Shown one piece after another: positions 42,624 to 50,467 of a DNA stretch of 64,000 nucleotides. Origin of the DNA: Sphingopyxis fribergensis (GTDB lineage Bacteria; Pseudomonadota; Alphaproteobacteria; Sphingomonadales; Sphingomonadaceae); the NCBI RefSeq assembly GCF_000803645.1, contig NZ_CP009122.1, forward strand, positions 968,501 through 1,032,500, in the 5' to 3' direction. The first letter of the stretch is position 1; each line of letters begins with the position of its first letter. The notes under the pieces were generated by a model. The model was given only the letters and a program-made list of their open reading frames with translations, was not told the DNA's origin and made no database searches. The position numbers and the translations under genes were made by a program.

Positions 42624-44573
42624 TCAGTCCTCGACGTACAGATATTGCGTCTGCTGGCCGTCATTGATGGCGAGCGTTCGCTTGCCGTCCTTCGTCCCAA
42701 CGAGCGCATCGACACCGATGCTGCCGGGGCCGACCGAGACGATCGAGACGCTGCCATCGGCGTTCTTGCGGGTGGCGAGCGGCCCCTCGACGAAGCCGGC
42801 CTTGATCCATTTCTGGCCGTTCTTCTCGCTGATCGTGATCTGGCCCACCGTCGGATCGCGATAATGGCCGGCCAGGTCCGCCAGCACCGCGGCGTCGCCC
42901 GGATAGGTCAGCCGTTCGCGCTTCGCTATGGCCTGCGCCTTGATCCGCGTGGCGGCCGCGGTGACGTCGCGCGCGGCTTCGGGCTGGCCGTCATAGAGGA
43001 TTTCGAGCAGGCGGCGGAGCGTCGGCGCCAGCATCGACGCGCCCGGATCGCTGTTGACGAGGATCACCATGCCGACGCCCGATTCGGGCAGAGCAAACCA
43101 GTTGCTGTGATAACCGACCAAAGTGCCGCCATGCGTGACGACCTGCACGCCAGAGGCGTCGCGCTGGAACAGCCCCATGCCGTACCAGCTGTCGGGGCCG
43201 ACCTGCACGCCCTTTTCGCGCCGCGCGAGCAAATTGGCCTCGCTCACGACGCGCTTGCCGTCGAGCATGCCCTTGCCAAGCTCGAGCTGGACGTAGCGCA
43301 CCATGTCGGCGGTGGTGGAAAAGGCCGCGCCTGCCGGGCGATAGGGATAGGGCGACCAGTTGAAGTCGTTTGACATCAGCGTCACCTTGCCGTCGATGTC
43401 GAGGCCGTGCGGCGCCGCCCAATTGCCCGCCATGCCTTCGGCATAATCGAACGTGCTGTCCTTCATGCCGAGCGGACCGAAGACCTTCTCTTCCATCGCG
43501 CGGTCATAAGCGGCGCCGAACTCCATCTTCGGATAGAGGATATGCCCGCCGACGTAACCGGCCGCCGAGGCGAGCTGGTTGTTATACTGGAACAGGTCGC
43601 CGAACTTGCTGGTCGGCATGGTGGCGGCAAGCTGCGTGAACGTGTCGGCGGCGGGCTGCCCCTTGTCGGCGAGGATGAAGCCGAAATCCTTGCGCGGCAG
43701 GCCGGTGCAGGCGCAGATCAGATGCTTGACGAGCACCGAGCTGGTGACCTCGTCATTGCCGAGGCGGAATTCGGGATAGAGGTCGACGACCTTTTCGTCC
43801 CAGCGCAGCTTGCCTTCGTCCGCGAGCGTCGAGAGGAGCAGCGTCGTCATCCCCTTTGTGTTCGAGGCGATCATGAATTTGGTGTGCTCGTCAACCTTTT
43901 CGGGCGAGCCGAGCGCGCGGACGCCGAAGCCGCCCTGCCACAATATCTTGCCGTCATCGATCAGCGCGAAGCCGACGCCGGGAACCTCAAGCTCCTGACG
44001 GCTCTGTTCGACAAAGTCGGTCAGCAGCTTGATGCGCTCGGGGGTGAGCTCGTGCGCGGTCTTGCCGGCGAAGCTTTCCTTCTGGAAGCCCGCCGGACGG
44101 AGGCCCTGCGAAACCACCGACATTGCGGCGGACCGCTTGGCGGCGGTGCCCGCCGCGCCATCGACGATCAGCACCGTCCATGCGGTGCCCTTGCGCAGCG
44201 CGCTCGCCGAACGTGCGGCGCGCTCGGTCGGCAGCGTTTCATAGGCGAAGCTCACGCGCTCGTCCCAGCCGTCGGCGGGCGGCGCGGCCGTGCTCGTGCG
44301 CTGGGCCGGCACGGCGCCTGGCCGGACGATGGCCCAGGCTTTCGCGGCGGCGTCCGCGGCATCGGCAGCGCCGCCGATCTCGGCGACGACGATGCGCAGG
44401 TCACCCTCGGGCGAGGTGAAGATCAGCGCGGGGCCTTGCTTCGATGCGGTCCAGTCCTTGGGCTGGACATATTGCACGCCGCTGGCGAGCTGGCCGGGCG
44501 TATCGGCCGCGACGGTCTGCGCAAGGGCGGCGACGGGCGCGCAGGAGAGCGCGAGTGCGATCAACAGCTTCAT
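42624..44573 (-). CDS. secreted serine hydrolase, class C beta-lactamase fold, 649 aa
   Basis: Signal peptide MKLLIALALSCAPVAALAQ. An N-terminal domain of about 170 residues of unknown kind precedes the beta-lactamase/transpeptidase domain. The active site has Ser237-x-x-Lys240 (IASNTKG), the Tyr-Asn-Asn triad (QYNNQLASAAGY) and HGG (THGGTLVGYHSN). A C-terminal beta domain of about 130 residues follows, as in D-aminopeptidase-type or esterase members. This family hydrolyses D-Ala-D-Ala peptides, D-amino-acid amides or esters; true beta-lactamase activity is less likely. 12 bases separate it from the gene at 44586, so they form one operon. Confidence 0.9.
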   Translation of the reverse strand: MKLLIALALSCAPVAALAQTVAADTPGQLASGVQYVQPKDWTASKQGPALIFTSPEGDLRIVVAEIGGAADAADAAAKAWAIVRPGAVPAQRTSTAAPPADGWDERVSFAYETLPTERAARSASALRKGTAWTVLIVDGAAGTAAKRSAAMSVVSQGLRPAGFQKESFAGKTAHELTPERIKLLTDFVEQSRQELEVPGVGFALIDDGKILWQGGFGVRALGSPEKVDEHTKFMIASNTKGMTTLLLSTLADEGKLRWDEKVVDLYPEFRLGNDEVTSSVLVKHLICACTGLPRKDFGFILADKGQPAADTFTQLAATMPTSKFGDLFQYNNQLASAAGYVGGHILYPKMEFGAAYDRAMEEKVFGPLGMKDSTFDYAEGMAGNWAAPHGLDIDGKVTLMSNDFNWSPYPYRPAGAAFSTTADMVRYVQLELGKGMLDGKRVVSEANLLARREKGVQVGPDSWYGMGLFQRDASGVQVVTHGGTLVGYHSNWFALPESGVGMVILVNSDPGASMLAPTLRRLLEILYDGQPEAARDVTAAATRIKAQAIAKRERLTYPGDAAVLADLAGHYRDPTVGQITISEKNGQKWIKAGFVEGPLATRKNADGSVSIVSVGPGSIGVDALVGTKDGKRTLAINDGQQTQYLYVED

Positions 44574-44585
44574 GATGGCTTCTCC

Positions 44586-46070
44586 TCAGGGCTGGACGAA
44601 ATGATAGAGAACATGCGGTTGCGACGTGAAGGACAGGCGCCAGCGCCCCTCGGCGCCATGGAAAAGCAATTGCTCATAGGGACCGCCGGCGCGGGCGCCG
44701 GTGGCCTGTTCGAACCGCATCGGGCCGACGCGTTCCCAATAGGTGGTCTTGCCGTCGTTGGTGACGGTGACGGCGTTCGGGCCTGCTGCGGTGACCTTCA
44801 GGTCGCGTTCGGGATTGGGGGTGCGCGTATAGTCGCGCCGGTTCACGCGATAGGCGCCGAGCGGCAGTATCTCGCCCGCCGGGGCGGCCACGCGCGGGGC
44901 TGGCGTGACGGGGAACAGCCGGCCGATCAGTGCCTCGGTCAATTCGGTGCGTCCGCCGTAGCTGCCCTGGCCGCCGGTTTCGGAAACGAAGAAGCCTAGC
45001 CCCGCCTCGGGCGCCAGGATCATGTTCGAATGGAAATCGCCGGTGTTGCCGCCATGCCCGACCATGCGCGGGCCTTTTTCGCGAACGACGAAGAAGCCGT
45101 GCGCCATGCCGGGCAGGCCGGGGGCGTTGGCGACCGAGTCAGTCATCAGCAGTTTGACCGACGCGGGTTTCAGGATGCGCGCCTTGCCCAGCGCGCCGCC
45201 GTTCATCATCGCCATCATGAAACGCGCCATGTCCGGTCCGCTGCTCGTTCCCGATCCGGCGGGCATCACCGGGCTGAACAGTTCGAACGGCTCGGCGACC
45301 AGCCGCCCGTCCTTGACCTGATAGCCCGACGCCATGCGCGGCGCGAGCGCGGCGGGCAGGGGTTCGCGAAAGGTCGTGGAAGTCATGCCCAGCGGAGTGA
45401 AGATATGCTTTTCGACATAATCGGGGAAAGCCTCGCCCGACACACGCTCGACGATATAGCCGGCGAGCACCGAACCATAATTCGAATAGGAGGTCTCGGT
45501 CCCCGCGCGCCAATGGCGTACCGGAATATGCGTCTTCATCCATTCGACATAGGGCGTGATCTTGTCGGGCGTCGGTGCGGTCAGCCCGCCGACGTCGCTC
45601 ATCCCCGGCGCATGCGCCATCAGGTCGCGCACGCGGATCCGCTGGCCCTCGAACGCGGGAATCTTGAAATCGAGATATTTGTTTACGTCGGCGTCGAGGT
45701 CGACGCGGCCCAGCTCGACCTGTTGCAGCAGCGCGCTCCAGGTGAACATCTTCGATACGGACCCTGGCCGGAACAAAGTCTGTTGTCCGTCGACCGCGAT
45801 GCCCTTGTCGATATCGGCAAAGCCGTAGCCGCGCGAAAAAAGCACCTTGTCGCGATACACGACGGTGACGACCGCGCCCGCGACTTCGCGCGTCGCGATC
45901 TGCTGCGCCATCACGCCGTCGACGAAATCGGCAAGCCCGCCGATCCGGTCCTGCGGGATGCTATAAGCAGTTTCCGCAGCGGCCTGCGCCATCGCGGCGG
46001 AGGGCAGGGCGATCGAGCCGAGCAGCGCGGCGGCGAATGCAGTGCGGCGCAGGGCCGGAAAGCGGGTCAT
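44586..46070 (-). CDS. secreted serine hydrolase, class C beta-lactamase fold, 494 aa
   Basis: Signal peptide (AFAAALLGSIALPSAAMAQA). Active-site Ser104-x-x-Lys107 in RPGSVSKMF, the Tyr-Ser-Asn triad (TSYSNYG) and HGG (VGHGGNTGDFHS). A short C-terminal beta domain of about 100 residues ends the protein. It has the same fold as the product of the next gene but differs throughout, so this is not a recent duplication. Likely periplasmic peptidase or esterase. Gaps of 33 bases upstream and 12 downstream place it in the middle of the operon. Confidence 0.9.
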   Translation of the reverse strand: MTRFPALRRTAFAAALLGSIALPSAAMAQAAAETAYSIPQDRIGGLADFVDGVMAQQIATREVAGAVVTVVYRDKVLFSRGYGFADIDKGIAVDGQQTLFRPGSVSKMFTWSALLQQVELGRVDLDADVNKYLDFKIPAFEGQRIRVRDLMAHAPGMSDVGGLTAPTPDKITPYVEWMKTHIPVRHWRAGTETSYSNYGSVLAGYIVERVSGEAFPDYVEKHIFTPLGMTSTTFREPLPAALAPRMASGYQVKDGRLVAEPFELFSPVMPAGSGTSSGPDMARFMMAMMNGGALGKARILKPASVKLLMTDSVANAPGLPGMAHGFFVVREKGPRMVGHGGNTGDFHSNMILAPEAGLGFFVSETGGQGSYGGRTELTEALIGRLFPVTPAPRVAAPAGEILPLGAYRVNRRDYTRTPNPERDLKVTAAGPNAVTVTNDGKTTYWERVGPMRFEQATGARAGGPYEQLLFHGAEGRWRLSFTSQPHVLYHFVQP

Positions 46071-46103
46071 GGCAAGTCTCCGAAAATCAGGGAAGTCGGG
46101 TGG

Positions 46104-47144
46104 TCATGCGAGGCAGCTGTCGACGAGCACGTCGAACGCGGGGCCGCCGCGCACGGGATCGGCGACGGGCAGGCCGAGGCGGGCGCTCTCGCGCGCCATC
46201 AGCTCGGTGGCGGCCGCCTCGCCCAGCGCCGACGTGTTGAACGCAAAGCCCCCGCAACGGATCGCGGGATTGGTCCGCCGGCCGAGCAACAGGGTGAGCT
46301 CGACGATCTCCTCGACGCTGGTCAGCTTATAGCCTGCGGTGCCGAGCATCTCGGTGCGGCCGGGCTCGTGGCAAACGACGAAGACATCGGGTTGGCTGCC
46401 ATGGAGCAGCCCCAGCGATACCGCGGCATAGGCGGGGTGGGTCAGGGCGCCCTGACCTTCGATGATATCCCAATGGCCCGGGGCCGCGTCGGGCGACAGA
46501 AGCTCGGCGGCGCCCGCTTCGAAATCTGAGACGACCGCGTCCATCGCGATGCCGCCGCCGGCGATCATGATGCCGGTCTGGCCGCTCGCGCGGAAATCAC
46601 TGTCGATGCCGCGCCGTTCGAAGGCGCGGGCCAGCGCCAGCGCGGTATATTTCTTGCCGAGCGCGCAGTCGGTGCCGACGGTGAGTAGCCGCTTGCCGCT
46701 GCGCTTGCGCCCGGTGCCGACCGGGATCTGCGGCGGCGGCACGCGCACGTCGATCAGCTGGCGGCCGAGTCGGTGTGCGGCTTCGGCGAGTTCGGGGATG
46801 TCGGCGAGGCGCATGTGCATGCCCGCGATCAGGTCGAGCCCCGCCTCCAGCGCCTCGACCAGCGACGCGCGCCAGTTCGCGGGGATCACGCCGCCGAGGT
46901 TGGCGACGCCGATCACCAGCGCCCGCGCACCGCGGGCATGCGCTTCGGCGGCGGTCAACGCTTCCAGCCCGGTGGTGACCGTGGCGCCGGGCAGCCGCAA
47001 CTCGCCAACGCATTTGTCGGCCGCCCAGTCCCTCAGCCCGAAGGCGGTCTTGGCAAAACCCGGAACCGTCGTGTCGCCCAGGAACAGCACATAGGGCTGC
47101 GGCAGCACGAGCACCCCGGCGATGCGGTCGGTCATGGCGTTCAT
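46104..47144 (-). CDS. DUF1611 family protein, DgcN-like
   Basis: 346 residues, no export signal: the one cytoplasmic enzyme of the run. The C-terminal domain has a P-loop-like TVGTDCALGKKYTALAL and an EGQGALTHPAYAAVSLGLLHG block typical of DUF1611. Members named DgcN have been described as D-glutamate N-acetyltransferases in D-glutamate catabolism, usually beside the enolase-superfamily partner DgcA, which is missing here. ATG 47144 shares its A with the stop of the dipeptidase-like gene (TGATG), showing tight coupling. Confidence 0.85.
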   Translation of the reverse strand: MNAMTDRIAGVLVLPQPYVLFLGDTTVPGFAKTAFGLRDWAADKCVGELRLPGATVTTGLEALTAAEAHARGARALVIGVANLGGVIPANWRASLVEALEAGLDLIAGMHMRLADIPELAEAAHRLGRQLIDVRVPPPQIPVGTGRKRSGKRLLTVGTDCALGKKYTALALARAFERRGIDSDFRASGQTGIMIAGGGIAMDAVVSDFEAGAAELLSPDAAPGHWDIIEGQGALTHPAYAAVSLGLLHGSQPDVFVVCHEPGRTEMLGTAGYKLTSVEEIVELTLLLGRRTNPAIRCGGFAFNTSALGEAAATELMARESARLGLPVADPVRGGPAFDVLVDSCLA

Positions 47145-48286
47145 CAACCGCCCCAGGTTGCGGTGAGCAGCCGCTGGAAATTGCCGCCGAGGACCGCGAG
47201 GATATTCGCATCGGAATATTTGCGGCGGAGAAGTTCGTCGGTCAGATCGAACATCTTGAGCGGGTGATCGAAACCGTCGATGTCGATCTTTTCGCGAAAG
47301 GCGTAGCTGTCCTTATAGGCGCCGCGCAGCATCTTGTTCATTTCGGGCGAGGTGTCGTCATAGCCATAGAGGTCGGAATCGGTGCCGATGCCGACATGGT
47401 CAATCCCGACCAGCTTCACGACATGGTCGATATGGTCGACATAATTCACGATCGTCGTCGGATCGGTCTTGCTCACGAAATTACGCACCCCGGTGATGCC
47501 CATCACCCCGCCCTTGGCGGCGAGCGCCTTGATTGCCTCGTCGGTCTTGACGCGCGGGTGATCGATCAGCGCGCGGCAATTGCTGTGCGTGATCGCGATC
47601 GGCTTTGGCGAAATCTCGATGGCGTCGAGCGTCGTGCGGTCGCCGCTGTGCGAGACGTCGACGAGCATGCCGACCTCGTTCATCGCCTTGATGATCTCGA
47701 CCCCGAAATCGCTGACGCCGCCGTCGACGCGGTCGGTCGATCCCGACCCGATGCGATTCTGCGAATTATAGGTGAGCTGGGCGCAGCGTTGCCCGATGCC
47801 ATAGAAGGTCTTGACGTCGGCCGGGCGCAGGAAATGGTCGGCGTTCTGCAAACCCATGATCACCGCGACCTTGCCGTCCTGCTTGGCGCGCAGGATGTCG
47901 GCGAACTTGTCGACGCCGGTGAAGACATGGCTGTTGCGCGCGACGAAATTGCCCCAGATCGCAAAGAAGCTGAGCGCCTGTTCCTTCGCCGTCGGGCCGC
48001 CGATGCCCACCGCATGATGGATGGCATTGATGCCGCTGGCTCGAAAATCCGCGGTTTCTTTCTCGCTCAGCGCCTTGGTGTAATAGCTGGGGTCGAAGTC
48101 GATCTTGATCGGCGCGAGCATGTCGACGACGACCGCGCGCTGGACCAGCTCGATCGCGCGCTTCGAATAGGCGCGGTTCGTGAATGGGCTGATCTGGATT
48201 TGCGCCCGCGCGATATAGGGAGCGGCGAGGGGGGCGGCGATCGCCGCGCCCGCGGCGCAAATCGCCTGCCGTCGAGAAAATAGCAT
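47144..48286 (-). CDS. Tat-exported M19 (renal dipeptidase) family protein with altered metal site
   Basis: 380 residues. The N-terminus has a twin-arginine signal (SRRQAICAAGAA). M19 TIM-barrel fold with His213 (VDVSHSGDR), His234 (AITHSNCRAL) and Asp303 (GIGTDSD) in place. The first-strand His-x-Asp pair is missing (VVVDMLAPIKID at 52-63) and the bridging Glu is replaced by Gln147 (MGLQNADH). Normal members cleave dipeptides, including those with a C-terminal D-residue, and some hydrolyse beta-lactams. Here a two-zinc site looks impossible, so activity may differ. A palindromic region lies 25-58 bases upstream of the start. Confidence 0.85.
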   Translation of the reverse strand: MLFSRRQAICAAGAAIAAPLAAPYIARAQIQISPFTNRAYSKRAIELVQRAVVVDMLAPIKIDFDPSYYTKALSEKETADFRASGINAIHHAVGIGGPTAKEQALSFFAIWGNFVARNSHVFTGVDKFADILRAKQDGKVAVIMGLQNADHFLRPADVKTFYGIGQRCAQLTYNSQNRIGSGSTDRVDGGVSDFGVEIIKAMNEVGMLVDVSHSGDRTTLDAIEISPKPIAITHSNCRALIDHPRVKTDEAIKALAAKGGVMGITGVRNFVSKTDPTTIVNYVDHIDHVVKLVGIDHVGIGTDSDLYGYDDTSPEMNKMLRGAYKDSYAFREKIDIDGFDHPLKMFDLTDELLRRKYSDANILAVLGGNFQRLLTATWGG

Positions 48287-48310
48287 CTTCGTCCCCCCAT
48301 ATTAAATTTT

Positions 48311-48344
48311 CCAATCAGGACGATATTGTCCCAATTGGATATCG
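48311..48344 (-). promoter_or_regulatory. palindromic operator candidate upstream of the dipeptidase-like operon
   Basis: CCAATCAGGAC (48311-48321) and GTCCCAATTGG (48328-48338) are inverted with 9 of 11 matches and a six-base spacer; CCAATTGG inside is itself a perfect palindrome. The word ATATTGTCC (48323-48331) recurs at 50375-50383 before the TonB receptor gene. Binding by a common regulator is inferred; no regulator gene lies in the locus. Confidence 0.4.
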
Positions 48345-48383
48345 TCAATCATTTCCTTCGAACAGGAGGACTATTCCCGACGG

Positions 48384-50273
48384 TCAGCGCACCACGGGCA
48401 GTTCGACATAGGAAAGGCGGCCCGGCGCGTGGTGGACGACGTTCGTCGCGACGACGCCCTTGCTCTCGCGCTCGTTCGGCCCGCCGGTGTTGAGATTGCG
48501 CACGAATTTGGGGAAGTTCGACGAGGTGACCTCGATGCGGATCCGGTGGCCGACGCCGAAGCGGATGCTCGTCGCGATCGGCGAGGGCTTGATCGGATAG
48601 ACCTCGCCCGGACGCATCATCGCCGGCTTGCCGAACCCCTCGCGATAACGCGCGCGAAAGATCGTATCGCCGATGATCCATGCGGTGCCGTCGGGCGCGA
48701 CATCGACCAGCTTCAACGCAAAATCGGTATCGGGCGCGCTCGACGACACATTGAGCAGCGCATCGACGAAACCGCTCACCTCGATCGCTTCGGTCAGCGG
48801 CTCGGTCGAATAGACGAGGACATCGTCGCGAATCTCGACCCTGCGCTGGTCGAACGCGCCCGGGATCACGATGCCGCCGTTGCAGCAGTCGCCGCCGCCC
48901 ACCGTCGGCACCGGGTTCATCGGATCGTAACGGAAACGATCGGGGGTATCGGCGCCGGGCGCCTTGGCGACCAGGCGGCCATCGCCGTTGAGGCTGTTCG
49001 CATTGCCGCCGCTGTCGAGATAGAGGCGCAGCGGCTTGGTGCCTTTAGGCGGCCAGCTCTCATTGCTGCGCCACTGGTTCGCGCCCATCGCGAAATAGCG
49101 GACGTGCGGCGTCGAGTCGGGGAAGGCCTTTTTATTAGCCTTCAGCCAGCGATCGAACCAGCCGAAGATCGCACCATCGACATCGAAACTCGTGTCGCCC
49201 ATCGAACGCTCGCCAACGACCGTGTCCTTGCCGAGGCGCGCATAGCCGCAGTGAGTGACGGGCGCGATCACCGCATATTGGTTCGCGGCAGCCTCGGCAT
49301 CGGTGGTGCTCGCGCGGGCATGGTTGAACAGCTCGAGGTTCGGGCCGATCGAGACGTCGTACCAGCTGTTGAACCAAAGCGCGGGCACGCCCCACCCCAT
49401 GTCGTCATGATAGAGCCCGCCCTCGCGCCACGCCGGGTCGGCAGGCGTGCGGGCGATCAGTGTGTCGAAGGTTTGCCGCGGTTCGCCCAGGCTCGACAGC
49501 AGGGTGTCGACCGGCAGGTGCTTGATGTGCTTGTTCCAATCGACCTTGGGCTTGGTCGCGGCGAGATCGTTGTTGAGCGTGGCGCGGGCGCGCGTCGCTT
49601 CGTCAATGTCGGCGGGAAGCTGGGCGCGGACCGGATTGTCGACGCCATAGAGCCAGACGAAGAACAGGCTGCGCGGCACGCCGCCGGTGTACCAATTGCC
49701 CTGTTCCTGGAAACGGCCGACCTTGCCGATCCCGGCGCCCGCCGCCATCGGCACCATCGCGGCGTGCGCGGGATGGTTCTGCGCGGCGAGCGCAAGCTGC
49801 CATTCGGCCGAGGAGGAGCAGCCGAGCGTGCCGATCTTGCCGTTCGACCAGCCCTGCGCCGCGATCCAGCTCAGCGTGTCGTAACCGTCGGTCTGCGGCT
49901 TGCCGAGGATCTCATACTTACCCTCGGAGAAATAACGGCCGCGTTCGTTCTGGACGATGAAGACATAGCCGCGCCGTACCGCCTCGATCGCGTAACGCTG
50001 CGTCGGTCCGCGCAGCTTGTGCTCATTATAGGGCGTCTTCCACAGGATCACCGGCAGGCGGCCCTTGGGGTTCTTCGGGGTGTAGATGTTCGTCGACAGG
50101 CGAACGCCGTGGCGCATCGGCACCATCACCGCGATGCGCGAATCGGCGAGCGTGGCGATTTCGTTCTCCAGCGCTTCCGGCGTGTATTTCGACAGGTCCT
50201 GCGCGGCGGCGGGCGCCGCTGCGAAAGCGGCAAGAAACAAAGCGAGCGGCGAGCATAAGCGCAACATCGGCAA
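48384..50273 (-). CDS. secreted CocE/NonD family hydrolase (S15-like), 629 aa
   Basis: Signal peptide (LALFLAAFAAAPAAAQ). Alpha/beta hydrolase domain with cap and a C-terminal jelly-roll domain (from about 420), the layout of X-Pro dipeptidyl-peptidase, cocaine esterase and alpha-amino-acid ester hydrolase. The nucleophile is probably Ser143 in LGCSSSAEW, an unusual elbow compared with GxSYxG; the Asp is in NSWYDVS and the His in VTHCGYARLG. Substrate unknown: a peptide, amide or ester with a bulky acyl group is likely. Divergent from the TonB receptor gene across 194 bases. Confidence 0.87.
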   Translation of the reverse strand: MPMLRLCSPLALFLAAFAAAPAAAQDLSKYTPEALENEIATLADSRIAVMVPMRHGVRLSTNIYTPKNPKGRLPVILWKTPYNEHKLRGPTQRYAIEAVRRGYVFIVQNERGRYFSEGKYEILGKPQTDGYDTLSWIAAQGWSNGKIGTLGCSSSAEWQLALAAQNHPAHAAMVPMAAGAGIGKVGRFQEQGNWYTGGVPRSLFFVWLYGVDNPVRAQLPADIDEATRARATLNNDLAATKPKVDWNKHIKHLPVDTLLSSLGEPRQTFDTLIARTPADPAWREGGLYHDDMGWGVPALWFNSWYDVSIGPNLELFNHARASTTDAEAAANQYAVIAPVTHCGYARLGKDTVVGERSMGDTSFDVDGAIFGWFDRWLKANKKAFPDSTPHVRYFAMGANQWRSNESWPPKGTKPLRLYLDSGGNANSLNGDGRLVAKAPGADTPDRFRYDPMNPVPTVGGGDCCNGGIVIPGAFDQRRVEIRDDVLVYSTEPLTEAIEVSGFVDALLNVSSSAPDTDFALKLVDVAPDGTAWIIGDTIFRARYREGFGKPAMMRPGEVYPIKPSPIATSIRFGVGHRIRIEVTSSNFPKFVRNLNTGGPNERESKGVVATNVVHHAPGRLSYVELPVVR

Positions 50274-50378
50274 CTCCGTTATCCCGGTTTTCGGCCCCGG
50301 TTCGACACCGCAGGCATACAGACCTCAACCCAAACCCCTTGTCAATTATGGGCTTAATTTCTCACAAGAGAAATATAT

Positions 50379-50394
50379 TGTCCTAAACAGGACA
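50379..50394 (+). promoter_or_regulatory. inverted repeat TGTCCT-aaac-AGGACA before the TonB receptor gene
   Basis: A perfect 6+4+6 inverted repeat in an AT-rich stretch (50339-50400) between the divergent hydrolase and receptor genes, where both promoters should lie. It is preceded by ATATTGTCC, shared with 48323-48331, so the two promoters of the locus may answer to one regulator. Confidence 0.4.
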
Positions 50395-50467
50395 TTGTGG
50401 CAGCTTCATTGCACGGGAAAACGGACGAGCCGCCATCGAGCGGCGCAAAACAAAGGGGCGGATTCAC

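Noticed and set aside
42624-44573. Antibiotic-resistance class C beta-lactamase
   Set aside because: It has SxxK, YxN and HGG but is far larger than AmpC, with extra domains at both ends, and lies in a peptide-hydrolase-type operon with a similar neighbour. A D-peptidase or esterase role fits better.
42624-46070. Microcystin-degradation (mlr) cluster because of MlrB-like serine hydrolases
   Set aside because: No MlrA-type membrane protease, no MlrC-type M81 metalloprotease and no MlrD transporter is nearby; only the general beta-lactamase fold matches.
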